Below, piece by piece: positions 1-6,846 of a stretch of 12,052 nucleotides of DNA. The translations under genes and the position numbers were made by a program. Below the pieces are notes generated by a model, which was given only the letters and a program-made list of their open reading frames with translations, did no database searches and was not told the DNA's origin. How positions within the stretch are numbered: position 1 is the stretch's first letter; the number at the start of each line of letters is the position of its first letter. The stretch comes from Psychrobacter sp. (lineage in GTDB: Bacteria; Pseudomonadota; Gammaproteobacteria; Pseudomonadales; Moraxellaceae), in NCBI GenBank assembly GCA_012270355.1, contig JAAXIL010000021.1, positions 7,484 to 19,535 of the forward strand. The letters are read 5' to 3'.

Positions 1-1
1 T

Positions 2-634
2 CATGAAATTCGTAATCCACTGGCGACAATCTCGCAAGCCAGCCAATTGCTCATAGAGGATGCTAACCTGAATGGCGAAGACGACACTGACGACAATTGT
101 GAATTGTATGCCATGATTTTTGCCCAAACCAAACGGGTCAATCGCATCATTGAGGACGTTTTGAGTTTGTCCCGCCAAGCCAAACCGCAATCCGTGCAGT
201 TTGATATGAGTATTTGGATACACCAGTTTATTGCCGAGCATTTTGCCTCGTTTGATGTGTTTGTGCATACTGCAGATGACTTAGACGGCTTAGTGGTACA
301 GTTTGATACGCATCAGCTAGAGCAAATATTGATTAACTTAATAAACAACGGCTTGCGGTATAGCAGTCAGTCGCATCCGCATGCTTTTGTTGAGATTGAA
401 ATCTACGCACGGCAAAACGATGTTATACTGGATGTTTTGGACACGGGTGCGGGTGTGCGTGCCGAGCATCGAGCCAGCTTATTCAACCCCTTTTTTACGA
501 CAGACACAAGCGGAACAGGGCTGGGGCTATATTTGTCGCAGGCGTTTAGTGAAGCGAATGATGCTCAACTGATTTTTGTGCCTAATCACTCAAAAACCTG
601 TTTTCGACTGATGATGTCTCGTGTTATGGCTTAA
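2..634 (+). CDS. pilS: PilS sensor histidine kinase, C-terminal part (cut by left edge)
   Basis: This is the kinase core of a membrane sensor that phosphorylates PilR to control type IV pilin transcription. The reading frame is open from base 2 and its first visible residue is the phospho-acceptor His of the H-box (HEIRNPLATISQ). The 210 visible residues then show the N-box (LINLINNGLRYS, about residues 111-121), the G1 box (DTGAGV, from Asp147), the F-box (LFNPFFTT, 160-167) and the G2 box (GTGLGL, 171-176), so the dimerisation and ATP-binding domains are complete apart from the start of the former. The transmembrane and any PAS sensing regions lie outside the window. It ends at TAA 632-634, 18 bases before pilR, which suggests co-transcription. 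The PilS name rests on the H-box sequence and the adjacent PilR; another NtrB-like kinase is less likely. Confidence 0.9.
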   Translation, partial: HEIRNPLATISQASQLLIEDANLNGEDDTDDNCELYAMIFAQTKRVNRIIEDVLSLSRQAKPQSVQFDMSIWIHQFIAEHFASFDVFVHTADDLDGLVVQFDTHQLEQILINLINNGLRYSSQSHPHAFVEIEIYARQNDVILDVLDTGAGVRAEHRASLFNPFFTTDTSGTGLGLYLSQAFSEANDAQLIFVPNHSKTCFRLMMSRVMA

Positions 635-652
635 CCACACGGCTATCCTTCT

Positions 653-2323
653 ATGACCCAATCCACTACCCTCAATGTTGCAAGTAAACCTAGCGAAACG
701 GCTTCTAAAACTGCCCTCGTGATTGACGATGAGGCGGACTTGTGTCGGCTGATGCAGATTACCCTTAAAAAAATGGGTATTCACACCGACATCGCCTATG
801 ATTTAGCGACTGCCCGCACTCATTTGACAAATAACGACTATGATTTTTGCTTAACCGATTTGCGTCTGCCTGATGGCTCAGGGTTAGAACTGGTGAAAGA
901 AATCGGGCAAAAAGAACAAGCCATGCCCATTGCCGTGATTACCGCTCACGGTAGCATGGACTTGGCGATTGAAGCCCTAAAATATGGAGCGTTTGATTTT
1001 GTCAACAAACCGCTTGAGTTGCCCCGTTTACGTCAATTGGTTGAACATGCTCTCAAGGTGCTCGATGAAAAAGCAATTGATACCAGTGATGAGGCAACCG
1101 CTAAGAAATCCCCCGCTGAATTGATGCTTGATGAACGTCTGATTGGCAGTTCGCCAGCAATGAGTCAACTCAAAGCCACCATCATCAAACTGGCTCGTTC
1201 ACAAGCCCCTGTGTTTTTATGGGGCGAATCGGGGACGGGAAAAGAAGTGGTGGCAAAACTCATTCACGACCTAAGCTCTCGGCGGGAAGGGAGTTTTGTA
1301 CCGGTCAACTGTGGAGCAATCCCGTCCGAGTTGATGGAGTCGGAGTTTTTTGGGCACAAAAAAGGCAGTTTTACGGGAGCCACGACCGATAAAATCGGAC
1401 TGTTTCAGCAAGCCGATGGCGGTACGTTGTTTTTGGATGAGGTAGCAGATTTACCGCTTGCCATGCAGGTCAAGCTGTTGCGGGCGATTCAAGAAAAAAC
1501 CGTGCGAGCGATTGGTGACACCAAAGAAGTGGCGGTAGACATTCGTATTTTATCCGCTACCCACAAAGACCTTGCGAAGCTGGTGCAACAAGGGGCATTT
1601 CGGCAAGATTTATTTTATCGAATCAACGTGATTGAACTCAAATTGCCAACGCTAAATGAACGTGGCGACGACATTGAGCACTTAGCGACTCATTTTTTGA
1701 ATGAGATTGTCAGCGAATGGCAATTAGACGACCCAATCACCCTAAGCCCTGATGCCATAACGGCTCTAAGCCAGCACCGCTTTGAAGGCAATGTGCGTGA
1801 ACTTAGAAAGCTACTCGAGCTAGCCATCAGCCTAACCGAAAGCGCGACAATCACCGCAGAACACTTAGGCGTGAGTAGTGATTTAAGATGTGGTTTGGAT
1901 GCTGATAATAGTCAATTAAGCACCAATACTGGCACAAATTTACTATCTGAGAACCAAAGTAATGCCGCTAATCAGTCAAACGACACGACATCGTCTGCTA
2001 TCAGCTCATCCTTTGGTAGCAACCATTACCCCACTGCTCATGCCAGCTCGTCACTGATTGCCAACATTACGGATATTCCGAGCATTGTGCATCGTCCGCA
2101 GGGGGAGTTAAATGACTTAGAACAAACAAACATTCCCGACGAAGGGTTGGAGGCATTTCTGCAAGAACAAGAACGGCAAGTCATCATCTGTGCCTTAAAT
2201 CAAACCAATTGGAACAAAACCAATGCTGCCAAACTACTTCAAACTTCGTTTCGTTCGTTACGCTATCGCATGAAAAAACTGGGTATTGAAAATGATGGGG
2301 ACGAGGAGGATGACACAGAATAA
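653..2323 (+). CDS. pilR: PilR, sigma-54-dependent response regulator of type IV pili
   Basis: This cytoplasmic activator, phosphorylated by PilS, drives sigma-54 promoters such as that of pilin. The 556 residues hold a receiver domain (about 20-137) with acidic pair Asp25-Asp26, phospho-acceptor Asp69, Thr97 and Lys119. An AAA+ domain follows with Walker A GESGTGKE (191-198), the sigma-54 contact loop GSFTGA (238-243), Walker B TLFLDE (258-263), Arg317/Arg323 in the arginine-finger region and GNVREL (379-384). A Fis-type helix-turn-helix lies at about 510-546. The GSFTGA loop with Ser in place of the common Ala is, to my recollection, usual for PilR. The protein is about 110 residues longer than Pseudomonas PilR, mainly because of a Ser/Asn/Thr-rich linker at about 410-495. 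No good Shine-Dalgarno sequence precedes the ATG at 653; the start is supported mainly by position after pilS. It converges on ctpA with only 18 bases between stops and no visible terminator. Confidence 0.93.
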   Translation: MTQSTTLNVASKPSETASKTALVIDDEADLCRLMQITLKKMGIHTDIAYDLATARTHLTNNDYDFCLTDLRLPDGSGLELVKEIGQKEQAMPIAVITAHGSMDLAIEALKYGAFDFVNKPLELPRLRQLVEHALKVLDEKAIDTSDEATAKKSPAELMLDERLIGSSPAMSQLKATIIKLARSQAPVFLWGESGTGKEVVAKLIHDLSSRREGSFVPVNCGAIPSELMESEFFGHKKGSFTGATTDKIGLFQQADGGTLFLDEVADLPLAMQVKLLRAIQEKTVRAIGDTKEVAVDIRILSATHKDLAKLVQQGAFRQDLFYRINVIELKLPTLNERGDDIEHLATHFLNEIVSEWQLDDPITLSPDAITALSQHRFEGNVRELRKLLELAISLTESATITAEHLGVSSDLRCGLDADNSQLSTNTGTNLLSENQSNAANQSNDTTSSAISSSFGSNHYPTAHASSSLIANITDIPSIVHRPQGELNDLEQTNIPDEGLEAFLQEQERQVIICALNQTNWNKTNAAKLLQTSFRSLRYRMKKLGIENDGDEEDDTE

Positions 2324-2341
2324 TATAGCAGGTCGAAAAGT

Positions 2342-3190
2342 TTAGTAATCCCCCACCCCATTTACGCCACTCACTGGTAAGTCTAGCGTCATGCCTGCAA
2401 AGTCTGTTGGTTGATTATTTAATAAATACTGCACTGCTTGGCGTTGCCAGTCTCGAAAATCGGGCAGTGCGTTATTGGCTGACGTGTCCCTATCAGCAGT
2501 ATCACCACTTGGAATGTTACCAAGCGTGATGTTTGGAATAATGCCCACGCCATTGATGCGATTGCCATTGGCACTGCGGTACTCCGCCACCGTCAATTTT
2601 AATGCCCCACCCGTTTGTAAAGGTAGTACTTCTTGCACCGTACCTTTGCCAAAGCTGGTTTCGCCCATCACTGTGCCACCGTTACTTTGCAACGCACTTG
2701 CCAAAACTTCGGCTGCGGATGCAGAATACCTATTCTGTAACACCACAACAGGCAAAGAAGCTAAGTAGGGCGTGCCATTAGGGGCAATAATTTGGTTGGG
2801 ATTAACCCGATTACGTACTTGAATCAAAGGGTTATCATTCACAAACAAACTTGCCACGTCTGTGGCTGCCGATAGCACACCGCCAGGGTTGTTGCGAACG
2901 TCTAGCACCACCCCTCGCAACGGCACGTTGACTTGACGTAAAGCACCGAGCAGTTGTGTTTTGGTGCTATTTTGCATGACGGGAAGTCTCACCACAGCAA
3001 CCCCGTTTGACACATAAACACTTAGTTTATTATCTTTGGTTAAATCCCGTTGTAAAAGCAAATTGCGGGTTTGTCCTTCACTGTTTTTGATGCTCACTGC
3101 GACTTGTGAACCGGCAATTCCCGACAACTGTTGCTCTATGTATTCTGTTGTCATGATTGAGTTTATAGTAACTTCTTTGATTATAAGCAA
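2342..3190 (-). pseudogene. ctpA: C-terminal half of split CtpA S41 protease: end of PDZ plus catalytic domain
   Basis: This is the protease core of a periplasmic carboxy-terminal processing peptidase. Numbering from a possible TTG start at 3190 gives 282 residues. They hold the last part of the PDZ domain (about 1-50) and the S41 domain with LDVRNNPGG (97-105), the Ser158 nucleophile in YSASAAE, the general base Lys182 in SFGKGTVQ, and Gln186. The catalytic triad Ser-Lys-Gln is therefore present. The Ser-Lys spacing is 24 residues, whereas CtpA and Prc proteins I can recall have 25. The frame is open back to the TAG at 3212-3214 and is identical to that of the upstream half, so both were one gene. 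As a separate product it would have no signal peptide and half a PDZ domain, so it would probably not be exported. It could be made only by readthrough or by restart at the internal AGGAG/TTG site. Confidence 0.75.
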
Positions 3191-3200
3191 ATTGTCTCCT
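3188..3200 (-). promoter_or_regulatory. Possible internal ribosome binding site and TTG restart in ctpA
   Basis: The minus strand carries AGGAG (revcomp of 3196-3200), five bases, then TTG at 3190-3188. This is well-formed spacing for initiation and lies just 3' of the amber codon, so it could allow coupled restart and synthesis of the protease half. The same bases encode the conserved Pro-Gly-Asp turn of the PDZ domain (CCA GGA GAC), so the match may be coincidence. Confidence 0.3.
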
Positions 3201-3211
3201 GGTCTGAAGCA

Positions 3212-3214
3212 CTA
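3212..3214 (-). other. In-frame TAG stop interrupting the PDZ domain of ctpA
   Basis: On the minus strand the codons read GCT TAT GAA TAG TGC TTC AGA CCA GGA GAC, that is A-Y-E-stop-C-F-R-P-G-D. PDZ domains of this family normally read here like AYEAGLRPGD, so the stop lies inside a conserved turn and the frame is kept on both sides. A single change from CAG (Gln) to TAG is the simplest origin, because Ala would need two changes. A real nonsense mutation, a sequencing error, or a suppressed amber codon would all give this picture. Confidence 0.85.
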
Positions 3215-4003
3215 TTCATAAGCTGACGCATTTTGTCTAACGGCATTGACAATCCATGCCCGCTGCTCGGGTTGGAAGCTCGCCTGTAAGCCCACTTGTC
3301 CGATTTCGCCATCCGTGAACGCTCGCAAACGGTCATAAGCTGGGGGCGTTAGGTATTCTGCATGACTATCAAGCTGATTAAGCATCCCAATAATCGCGTA
3401 CTGAAATAAGGCTTCGTCGTTGACCGTATCGACATAATCTTGTCGTACGACGTCGATCACTTCAACAAACTGCTCAATGGTTTGTGGGGATATGGCGTTT
3501 AGCGGTACGTCTAATACAGAGATTGAGACATTATTTGCTTCATCGTTCACGCCATTGTCAATGATAAAGCCTTCCTCCAACTCCCCTTCATTTCCGAAGT
3601 TATCACTACCATTTAAACTGTCAGAGTTGTTTGGAAAAGTCACATAATCATCGATGCTTGAGTCATCATATGTCTCATCATTGTCATAATCGTCCGTTAT
3701 TTCACTACTAAATTCATCTTCAGCAGGCACTGCATCAATGGCATCCAATTCGCTGGCGGTCATGTCATCGTCAAATGAAGTTTGATAAGTCATGGCACTG
3801 CTGTCCACAACGTTATCAATCTCAATGCTGCTTGACATTAACTCGGCATCAGTTAGCGTGTCGGTATTATAATTAGAGTTATCAGCAGCGGCTACTGATG
3901 AGAAGGTAATGGGTACAATAATTAAGTAAACACCAATCAACCTAGCCATGTGCCACGCCTTATTAAAGTTAAATGCTGGTTGAAAAGTAGATGAATGAGC
4001 CAT
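3212..4003 (-). pseudogene. ctpA: N-terminal half of split CtpA S41 protease: signal peptide, acidic region, start of PDZ
   Basis: This is the upstream half of the protease gene. From the ATG at 4003 it encodes 263 residues; a GTG at 4015 would add four. A signal peptide is visible: Lys15 and Arg21, a hydrophobic core at about 22-37 and a likely cleavage after Ala38-Ala39-Ala40. Residues 41-186 contain no Lys or Arg and are rich in Asp, Glu, Ser and Asn. The S41 N-terminal helical region follows (about 168-235; LDSHAEYL corresponds to the family's LDPHSxYL). The PDZ domain begins around GQVGLQASF and stops after NASAYE at TAG 3212-3214. It lies 18 bases downstream of gpmI on the same strand; gpmI and a ctpA-type gene are neighbours in many gammaproteobacteria, often with an envC-type gene between them. 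No such gene is present here. Alone this half has no catalytic residues. Confidence 0.75.
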
Positions 4004-4021
4004 AGTGGGATGCACTTAAAC

Positions 4022-5602
4022 TTAAACCAACAGGTTATGTCCTGACATTTCACTTGGGATATCCAGCTCCATTAGCGTCAGTAACGTCGGAGCAACATCG
4101 CTTAGTTTGCCACCTGTTTGCACCGTCACACTTTTGTCGCCCACGTAAATGAGGGGCACAAGTTCGGTGGTGTGCTGGGTATGCACCTGCCCACTTTCGT
4201 GATCATGCATTTGCTCACAGTTGCCATGGTCAGCGGTAATTAGCATATGTCCTCCCGCTTCTAGCACCGCTTCAGACACCGCTCCAATCGCCATATCTAA
4301 CGCTTCAACCGCTTTGACTGCCGCCTCAAAATCGCCCGTATGTCCGACCATGTCGCCATTGGCATAATTCACTATTAGCACATCATAATCACCCGACTTG
4401 ATTGCTTGCACCAAATTTTCAGTCACTTCAGGGGCACTCATTTCGGGCTGTAGATCATAAGTCGCCACATCAGGGGACGGTATTAAAATTCGGGTTTCAC
4501 CTTCAAATTCTTGCTCTCGTCCGCCACTAAAGAAGAAGGTTACGTGAGCATATTTTTCAGTTTCGGCAATGCGAAGTTGGGTTTTGTCTGTATTTTGTAG
4601 GTATTCTCCTAACGTATTTTTAAGCTCGGTAGGGTGATAAGCCACCGACGTTTTTGAATTATTAGCCAATTCATCAGAATAATGGGTCATCATGACAAAA
4701 GCAGACAATAACGGCTGCTTAGTGCGAGCAAAGCCAGAAAACTCATGGTCAGGCAGCACAAAGGCTTGTGCAAGCTCACGGGCTCGGTCTGCCCGAAAGT
4801 TCATAAAAATGACTGCATCATTATCATCAATGGTAAACGGTGTTTCGCCATGCTCAATCACACTGGTCGGGCTGATAAACTCGTCGGTTTCACGGGCTTT
4901 ATATGCCGCTTGCACTGCCCCATCCGCTCGGGTTGCCACTCGCTCGGCTTTGCCTAATGTGAGCAAGTCATATGCTTGCTGCACTCTATCCCAACGATTG
5001 TCTCTATCCATCGCAAAGTAACGTCCTACGATACTGGCAATTTGCACTTCACTGTCGTAATGAGCGTTTAATTCGTTTAGATAATCCCGCAAGCGTTTGA
5101 TATATTTGTCGGCTGACTTTGGTGGCGTATCCCGACCGTCAAGAAAACAATGTACATAAACACACGGCATGCCATACACAACCGCCGCATGGCACATGGC
5201 TTCAATATGGTCTTGGTGAGCATGTACCCCCCCATCTGACAACAATCCCATGATATGCACTCTTCCCTCGGCATCTTTGGCAGCATTTAGGGCATCTACG
5301 ATGGCGGGATTTTTATAAAAGTCCCGATTTTTGATGTCTCGAGAGATTCGAGTTGAGTCTTGAAATAATACCCGCCCTGCTCCGAGGTTCATGTGCCCGA
5401 CTTCGGAATTGCCAAACTGTCCTTCAGGCAAACCCACATCTTCCCCTGACCCAGAAATAAAGCCATGCGGATATTTGGCATAAATGGCATCAAGGTTTGG
5501 GGTGTTAGCCGCAAGAATGGCATTGTCCTCGCTGGCTTCCCGATGTCCAAACCCATCCAAAATCATCAATACATGCGGAGTTTTTTTTGTGTTGCTTGCC
5601 AC
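4022..5602 (-). CDS. gpmI: Cofactor-independent phosphoglycerate mutase (GpmI)
   Basis: This cytoplasmic enzyme interconverts 3- and 2-phosphoglycerate in glycolysis and gluconeogenesis without 2,3-bisphosphoglycerate, using two manganese ions. From the GTG at 5602 it has 526 residues, near the usual 510-515. Visible signatures are MILDGFG with metal ligand Asp16, the phosphorylated Ser66 in GQFGNSEVGH, the LLSDGGVHAHQDH and DGRDTPP segments, FRADRARE, ANGDMVGHTGD, the ADHGNCEQM metal site and VHTQHTTELVPL near the end. I chose GTG 5602 because AGAGAGG lies seven bases upstream and the family begins a few residues before the VLMILDG segment. An ATG at 5650 would add 16 residues but has no such site and would fall upstream of the predicted transcription start. 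ctpA follows within 18 bases on the same strand, so the two probably share a transcript. Confidence 0.95.
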   Translation of the reverse strand: MASNTKKTPHVLMILDGFGHREASEDNAILAANTPNLDAIYAKYPHGFISGSGEDVGLPEGQFGNSEVGHMNLGAGRVLFQDSTRISRDIKNRDFYKNPAIVDALNAAKDAEGRVHIMGLLSDGGVHAHQDHIEAMCHAAVVYGMPCVYVHCFLDGRDTPPKSADKYIKRLRDYLNELNAHYDSEVQIASIVGRYFAMDRDNRWDRVQQAYDLLTLGKAERVATRADGAVQAAYKARETDEFISPTSVIEHGETPFTIDDNDAVIFMNFRADRARELAQAFVLPDHEFSGFARTKQPLLSAFVMMTHYSDELANNSKTSVAYHPTELKNTLGEYLQNTDKTQLRIAETEKYAHVTFFFSGGREQEFEGETRILIPSPDVATYDLQPEMSAPEVTENLVQAIKSGDYDVLIVNYANGDMVGHTGDFEAAVKAVEALDMAIGAVSEAVLEAGGHMLITADHGNCEQMHDHESGQVHTQHTTELVPLIYVGDKSVTVQTGGKLSDVAPTLLTLMELDIPSEMSGHNLLV

Positions 5603-5609
5603 TGCCAAA

Positions 5610-5616
5610 CCTCTCT
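5610..5616 (-). promoter_or_regulatory. Ribosome binding site deciding the gpmI start
   Basis: The minus strand reads AGAGAGG, seven bases before GTG 5602-5600. It is the best Shine-Dalgarno match near the gene's 5' end and argues against the upstream ATG at 5650. Confidence 0.6.
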
Positions 5617-5650
5617 TTAAAATATCAAAAGTAATATAAAAATTTGGCAT

Positions 5651-5659
5651 ATTTTAGCA
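5651..5659 (-). promoter_or_regulatory. Predicted extended -10 promoter of gpmI
   Basis: The minus strand reads TGC TAAAAT, an extended -10 (TGn plus a hexamer matching TATAAT at five of six positions). No good -35 is visible at 16-18 bases, which is typical of extended -10 promoters. Transcription would start near 5644, within the codons that follow the alternative ATG 5650 and about 40 bases before the chosen GTG. Confidence 0.4.
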
Positions 5660-5757
5660 TAGTTTTGTCGATTCTATTTTTAATGAATCGCTATGACCTT
5701 TGCACTTACCATATGTATATCCTTAAAAATACGCTATAGATTGGGTTGTAGTAGGAT

Positions 5758-5786
5758 TTGCAATTTTATCCATCATTGGCTACCAT
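5758..5786 (+). promoter_or_regulatory. Possible sigma-70 promoter of the 6S RNA gene
   Basis: TTGCAA (5758-5763) and TACCAT (5781-5786) are separated by 17 bases. Each matches the consensus at four of six positions. A start about seven bases downstream would fall at about 5793, which agrees with the 5' end deduced from the RNA's closing stem. The hexamers are modest, so the call depends mostly on position. Confidence 0.35.
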
Positions 5787-5792
5787 AACCAT

Positions 5793-6007
5793 ACTCTGAA
5801 GTGTTCGCCAGCGGATGATATTCCCTGAGCCGATACTGTTGTACTAGGATGTGCTACCTATTGTCTTGGCGTGTATGCCTGCACTGTTTGCTATTTAGCA
5901 TTTTGTTATTAAGCAAGCGGTGTTTCAGGAAACCCATAGAGGCAATGACACATCCGCCCTGAATCTTTCGGTTCATGGGTCCCCATTTCGCAGCGGCACT
6001 TCGGTTT
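5793..6007 (+). ncRNA. ssrS: 6S RNA, regulator of RNA polymerase
   Basis: 6S RNA binds sigma-70 RNA polymerase in stationary phase by imitating an open promoter. Several blocks match the Escherichia coli RNA from memory: GTTCGC-AGCGG at 5803-5814, CCCTGAGCCGATA at 5823-5835, GACACAT-C-CC at about 5947-5959, a GGTTCA-GGG arm at about 5970-5980, and CGCAGCGGCA near the 3' end. The ends can pair: CTGAAGTG (5796-5803) with CACTTCGG (5997-6004), giving eight pairs including one G-U. After a small bulge, 5806-5808 pair with 5993-5995 and 5811-5813 with 5989-5991. This is the expected long rod with a closing stem and central bubble. At about 212-215 bases it is longer than the 184 of E. coli. The usual downstream gene for a 5-formyltetrahydrofolate cyclo-ligase (ygfA) is absent; a terminator and a convergent gene follow instead. 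The exact ends are estimates. Confidence 0.85.
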
Positions 6008-6053
6008 ATAAATTTTGTGAGTCTTATCTGCTAGTCATTCTACTGGCTAATTA

Positions 6054-6083
6054 AAAAGCCCAAATCATTTGATTTGGGCTTTT
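6054..6083. terminator. Bidirectional rho-independent terminator between 6S RNA and fxsA
   Basis: AAAAGCCCAAATC (6054-6066) and GATTTGGGCTTTT (6071-6083) form a perfect 13-bp stem with a four-base ATTT loop. The A-tract on one side and T-tract on the other provide a U-rich end in both directions. It lies about 47 bases past the estimated 6S RNA end and 35 bases past the fxsA stop, so it can serve both convergent units. Confidence 0.85.
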
Positions 6084-6117
6084 ATTTGGTTTGTATGTGA
6101 TTAATCGTTATCGATAG

Positions 6118-6753
6118 TTAATCATCATTGGCAGGTTTAGCAATTTTTTTGACTTCTTTGGGTACAGATTTGGCAGTGCCATCAACCGTGGTATTTTGCT
6201 TAAATACATTCCCAAATGGGCTACTGCCTCCAAAAGGATTATTGCTACCGAATGGGTTTTGTCCGCCGTTCATATCGCCCATGCCATTCATGCCCCCCAT
6301 ATTGCCAAATGGGTTTTGCGAGCCCATCTGTCCACCCATTTGTTTTGCCATCATCTCCATCATCTTTTGTTGGTTGTTCATGACATAATTGTTTGCCATG
6401 TCTTTAAGCTTCTTTTGGACGGGGGGTAAGACCACGAGCAACGCCAATAAATCCGACAATAAACCAGGAATCAGTAATAAAAGCCCCGCAGCTGCCATGC
6501 CGATGGTTTTGATCATGGTTTGTTCAGGCGGACGCATGGCAGGGTTCATCATGCCTGGCATGCCCCCTGCTTTCATTTGCTGTGCCATGGGGTTCAATGT
6601 TTTCATGCCTCGGCGGATGAGCGAAATACCAATGACTGCTGCCACGATAAACCATAAAAACACCCACCATCCACTGATAAATTGGGCCACCAAATACCAA
6701 ATCAGCATTTCAATGATGAACCAGACTACCGCAATTCCCACAATTTGACCCAT
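6118..6753 (-). CDS. fxsA: FxsA family inner-membrane protein with Gly/Met/Asn-rich tail
   Basis: FxsA is a small inner-membrane protein; in E. coli its overproduction relieves exclusion of phage T7 by the F plasmid, and its normal role is unknown. This 211-residue protein has hydrophobic segments at about 4-25, 28-46 and 82-108, in the FxsA order, with the family's motif region IGISLIRRGMKTL at 41-53. The segment at 130-184 is Met/Gly/Asn-rich and carries four PFG units (residues 148-150, 167-169, 173-175 and 179-181). It ends in a Lys-rich stretch. The tail has no clear family counterpart that I know and is probably disordered and cytoplasmic. The ATG at 6753 has AAGGG seven bases upstream. 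The gene is monocistronic, divergent from ruvC (84 bases between) and ends at the shared terminator. The family call is firm; the gene symbol follows family practice. Confidence 0.85.
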   Translation of the reverse strand: MGQIVGIAVVWFIIEMLIWYLVAQFISGWWVFLWFIVAAVIGISLIRRGMKTLNPMAQQMKAGGMPGMMNPAMRPPEQTMIKTIGMAAAGLLLLIPGLLSDLLALLVVLPPVQKKLKDMANNYVMNNQQKMMEMMAKQMGGQMGSQNPFGNMGGMNGMGDMNGGQNPFGSNNPFGGSSPFGNVFKQNTTVDGTAKSVPKEVKKIAKPANDD

Positions 6754-6846
6754 AACTTAACCCTTCGTCTTAAAAATTCAGTAAATATACCTTGTTTATA
6801 TGGGGATAGGGTATCATAGGTTCAAATTCAATTTGCAATGAAACTT

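Noticed and set aside
2475..2768. Plus-strand ORF opposite ctpA
   Set aside because: It is a shadow of the S41 catalytic domain on the other strand, with no binding site or recognisable motif; other overlapping ORFs in gpmI, fxsA, argJ and GST regions were rejected for the same reason.
3190..3214. Frameshift as the cause of the split ctpA
   Set aside because: The two halves are in the same frame (starts 4015 and 3190 differ by a multiple of three) and the codons between them translate to the conserved PDZ turn, so a stop substitution explains it without an indel.
5602..5650. Sixteen extra N-terminal residues of GpmI from ATG 5650
   Set aside because: No ribosome binding site, probable promoter overlap, and a better GTG start with AGAGAGG downstream.
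5651..6117. A small protein gene in the long gap between gpmI and fxsA
   Set aside because: No ORF of useful length with a start site is present; 6S RNA plus the terminator explain the conserved structure.
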